From Lachnospiraceae bacterium UBA3814 (GTDB taxonomy: Bacteria; Bacillota; Clostridia; Lachnospirales; Lachnospiraceae), in contig DFEA01000089.1 of the NCBI GenBank assembly GCA_002368575.1, forward strand, positions 1-23,626: a stretch of 23,626 nt of DNA, given 5' to 3'. The translations under genes and the position numbers were made by a program. Shown here piece by piece: positions 22,329 to 23,626 of this stretch; position 1 is the stretch's first letter, and each line of letters opens with the position of its first letter. Under the pieces are notes generated by a model. The model searched no databases. It had not been told where the DNA came from and saw nothing but the letters and a program-made list of their open reading frames with translations.

Positions 22329-23420
22329 TCAATTATCAAGATAAGAGCCTACAAGCTTAAGCTTTGCGCACAGAACGGACAGCTCCTTAAGCATATCCCT
22401 GCCGTTTTCGGAATGGATGTTTCCCTCTGCCTCAACAAAGAAATAATAGGTCCACATAAGCTCCTTCATGGGCCGGCTTTGGAGACTTATCATGTTGAAG
22501 CCGTGGGCGCCTATTATATTGAGGGTCTGGGCCAGGGCACCCGCTTCATTTTCAACCGTGTATACAAGGATGAACCTCTCATTGTCATGCTTTCCCGAAA
22601 TGAGCGGTTTGTTATGTGACCTTGAAAAGACGGCAAACCTTGTGGTGTTGCTGCTGCTGGTATTGATATTCCTTTCAAGGACCGACAGGCCGAATATCTC
22701 CGCTGTCTCCAGAGAAGCGATGGCAGCCACCGAGGGGTCATTTTTGTCCCTTACATATTTCGCGGCCAGTGCGGTATTTGAATACGTGACGGTCTGAAGG
22801 CCATGATCCGATATATAATCGACACACTGATCCAGCGCCTGGGAATGGCTTACCACAGTCTTTACGGAATCCAGGCTTGCCCCCCTTACGCCTAATAGGT
22901 TCTGGACCACATCGACCCCTGTCACCTGGTTTATAAAAAGGCTTCCCGAAAACATAAGGTCCATTACGGTACCCACGTCCCCCGCAAAGCTGTTCTCTAT
23001 GGGCAGGACCACACAGTCCGTTTCTCCCCTTTCCACCGAGCTGTAGGCATCCCTGAAACTACCGAAGGCCATAAGCTCTCCCTCCGGGAACAGCTTTTTG
23101 GCAGCTATATGGCTGAAAGCGCCCTCAACGCCGCTGTAGCCCACCCTGATACCCTTTATGAGCTTTGACTGGTATTCGCAGGAAAGCTCGAATATCTTCT
23201 TAAGAAAATCCACGTAATAGCCTTCGATCTCATTGTTTTCGACCAAAGCCCTGTTTTTTTCTATCAGCTCCCTTTCCCTTTCCTCATCCTTTACGGAAAG
23301 GGCATTTTCCTTTTTATATGCGGCTATTGCCTCGGAGCACTTCATCCTCTTCTCAAAGAGCTTCAGCATTTCCCTATCGATCTCATTTATCTCAGTTCTG
23401 GCATCTGACAGCACGTTCAT
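22329..23420 (-). CDS. pheA: Bifunctional chorismate mutase / prephenate dehydratase
   Basis: A 363-residue P-protein making phenylpyruvate from chorismate. Residues 1-88 are an AroQ-type helical chorismate mutase (ARTEINEIDREMLKLFEKRM start). Residues 91-268 are prephenate dehydratase, with GYSGVEGAFSHIAA, VVLPIENSFAGDVG and the catalytic TTRF (259-262). Residues 280-358 are an ACT domain with SLQSRPMK (312-319), where the usual ESRP is QSRP; this motif binds phenylalanine for feedback inhibition. GGGAG lies seven bases before the ATG and directly follows the T-run of the hairpin after rplS. First of the aromatic genes. Confidence 0.95.
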   Translation of the reverse strand: MNVLSDARTEINEIDREMLKLFEKRMKCSEAIAAYKKENALSVKDEERERELIEKNRALVENNEIEGYYVDFLKKIFELSCEYQSKLIKGIRVGYSGVEGAFSHIAAKKLFPEGELMAFGSFRDAYSSVERGETDCVVLPIENSFAGDVGTVMDLMFSGSLFINQVTGVDVVQNLLGVRGASLDSVKTVVSHSQALDQCVDYISDHGLQTVTYSNTALAAKYVRDKNDPSVAAIASLETAEIFGLSVLERNINTSSSNTTRFAVFSRSHNKPLISGKHDNERFILVYTVENEAGALAQTLNIIGAHGFNMISLQSRPMKELMWTYYFFVEAEGNIHSENGRDMLKELSVLCAKLKLVGSYLDN

Positions 23421-23432
23421 ATTACTTCTCCC

Positions 23433-23468
23433 AAAAACAGCGCGGCTTCACACCTGAAACCGCGCTGT
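23433..23468 (-). terminator. Hairpin with short T-run between rplS and pheA
   Basis: On the minus strand, ACAGCGCGG/CCGCGCTGT (nine pairs, plus partial inner pairing) is followed by five T, then directly by the GGGAG ribosome site of pheA. It has the form of an intrinsic terminator for rplS. The T-run is short and no good promoter is visible between it and pheA, so partial read-through is likely. Confidence 0.65.
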
Positions 23469-23486
23469 AAAAATCCTGATTGACTG

Positions 23487-23626
23487 TTATCTGATTTTTT
23501 CCCTGACCTTAGCTCTCTTACCAACACGGTCTCTTAAGTAGAACAGCTTTGCTCTTCTTACCTTACCTTCTCTAACGACCTCGATCTTATCGACTGAAGG
23601 TGAATGAAGCGGCCAGGTCTTCTCAA
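23487..23626 (-). CDS. rplS: 50S ribosomal protein L19, C-terminal part
   Basis: The gene runs off the right edge of the window; only the last 45 codons and the TAA stop are present. The visible residues match the L19 C-terminus: EKTWPLHSPSVDKIEVVREG, then KVRRAKLFYLRDRVGKRAKV and REKIR. The protein sits at the 30S-50S interface. It is the first visible gene of the minus-strand run that continues through the aromatic genes to rbgA and rnhB. Confidence 0.95.
   Translation of the reverse strand, partial: EKTWPLHSPSVDKIEVVREGKVRRAKLFYLRDRVGKRAKVREKIR

Overview
The window looks like a chromosomal segment of a Clostridia bacterium, most likely a member of the Lachnospiraceae. This rests on protein character, gene order (rplS near lepB-rbgA-rnhB and a ylqG/ylqH-like pair, as in Firmicutes), strong AGGAGG-type ribosome binding sites, and sigma-A-like promoters. 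No rRNA, tRNA, CRISPR array, insertion sequence, integrase or phage gene was recognised. Coding density is high. No gap between genes exceeds about 200 bases; the largest is the divergent gltX/prs region, 9638-9837.

Layout, left to right. (1) 37-5734, minus strand: a five-gene unit transcribed leftwards from a good promoter at 5855-5883. Its genes are a sirtuin-like protein, a GH13 debranching-enzyme-like protein, trpS, a lactonase-like beta-propeller and a VanY-type D,D-carboxypeptidase. The first two are recognisable family members that have lost their family's catalytic residues. (2) 5966-6280, plus strand: a very acidic DUF1292 protein. (3) 6281-6371: a repeat made of three consecutive perfect hairpins, with related copies at 1-22 and 13451-13489. 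(4) 6364-9637, minus: gltX overlapping a UvrD/PcrA-like helicase gene. (5) 9838-11052, plus: a long, divergent ribose-phosphate pyrophosphokinase with its own promoter and terminator. (6) 11107-12051, minus: a GGDEF-PAS protein with its own promoter. (7) 12166-13437, minus: galU and yraN. (8) 13513-23626, minus: a dense run of about 10 kb. It reads rplS (partial), pheA, aroQ, aroA, tyrA, aroF, lepB, rbgA, lepB, rnhB, a FliK-like protein and a FlhB C-domain-like protein, with gaps of at most about 70 bases and several ATGA overlaps.

How the genes fit together. pheA, aroQ, aroA, tyrA and aroF cover entry to the shikimate pathway, two internal steps, and both branches to phenylalanine and tyrosine. 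aroB, aroE, aroK and aroC are not here. The flanking rplS, rbgA (50S assembly), rnhB and twin signal peptidase genes are growth and housekeeping functions. The FliK-like/FlhB-like pair matches the position of B. subtilis ylqG-ylqH and lies outside any flagellar operon visible here.

The most interesting signals are the adjacent apparently inactive GH13 and sirtuin homologues, the modular palindromic repeat family at the 3' ends of minus-strand genes, and the orphan FliK/FlhB-like pair.
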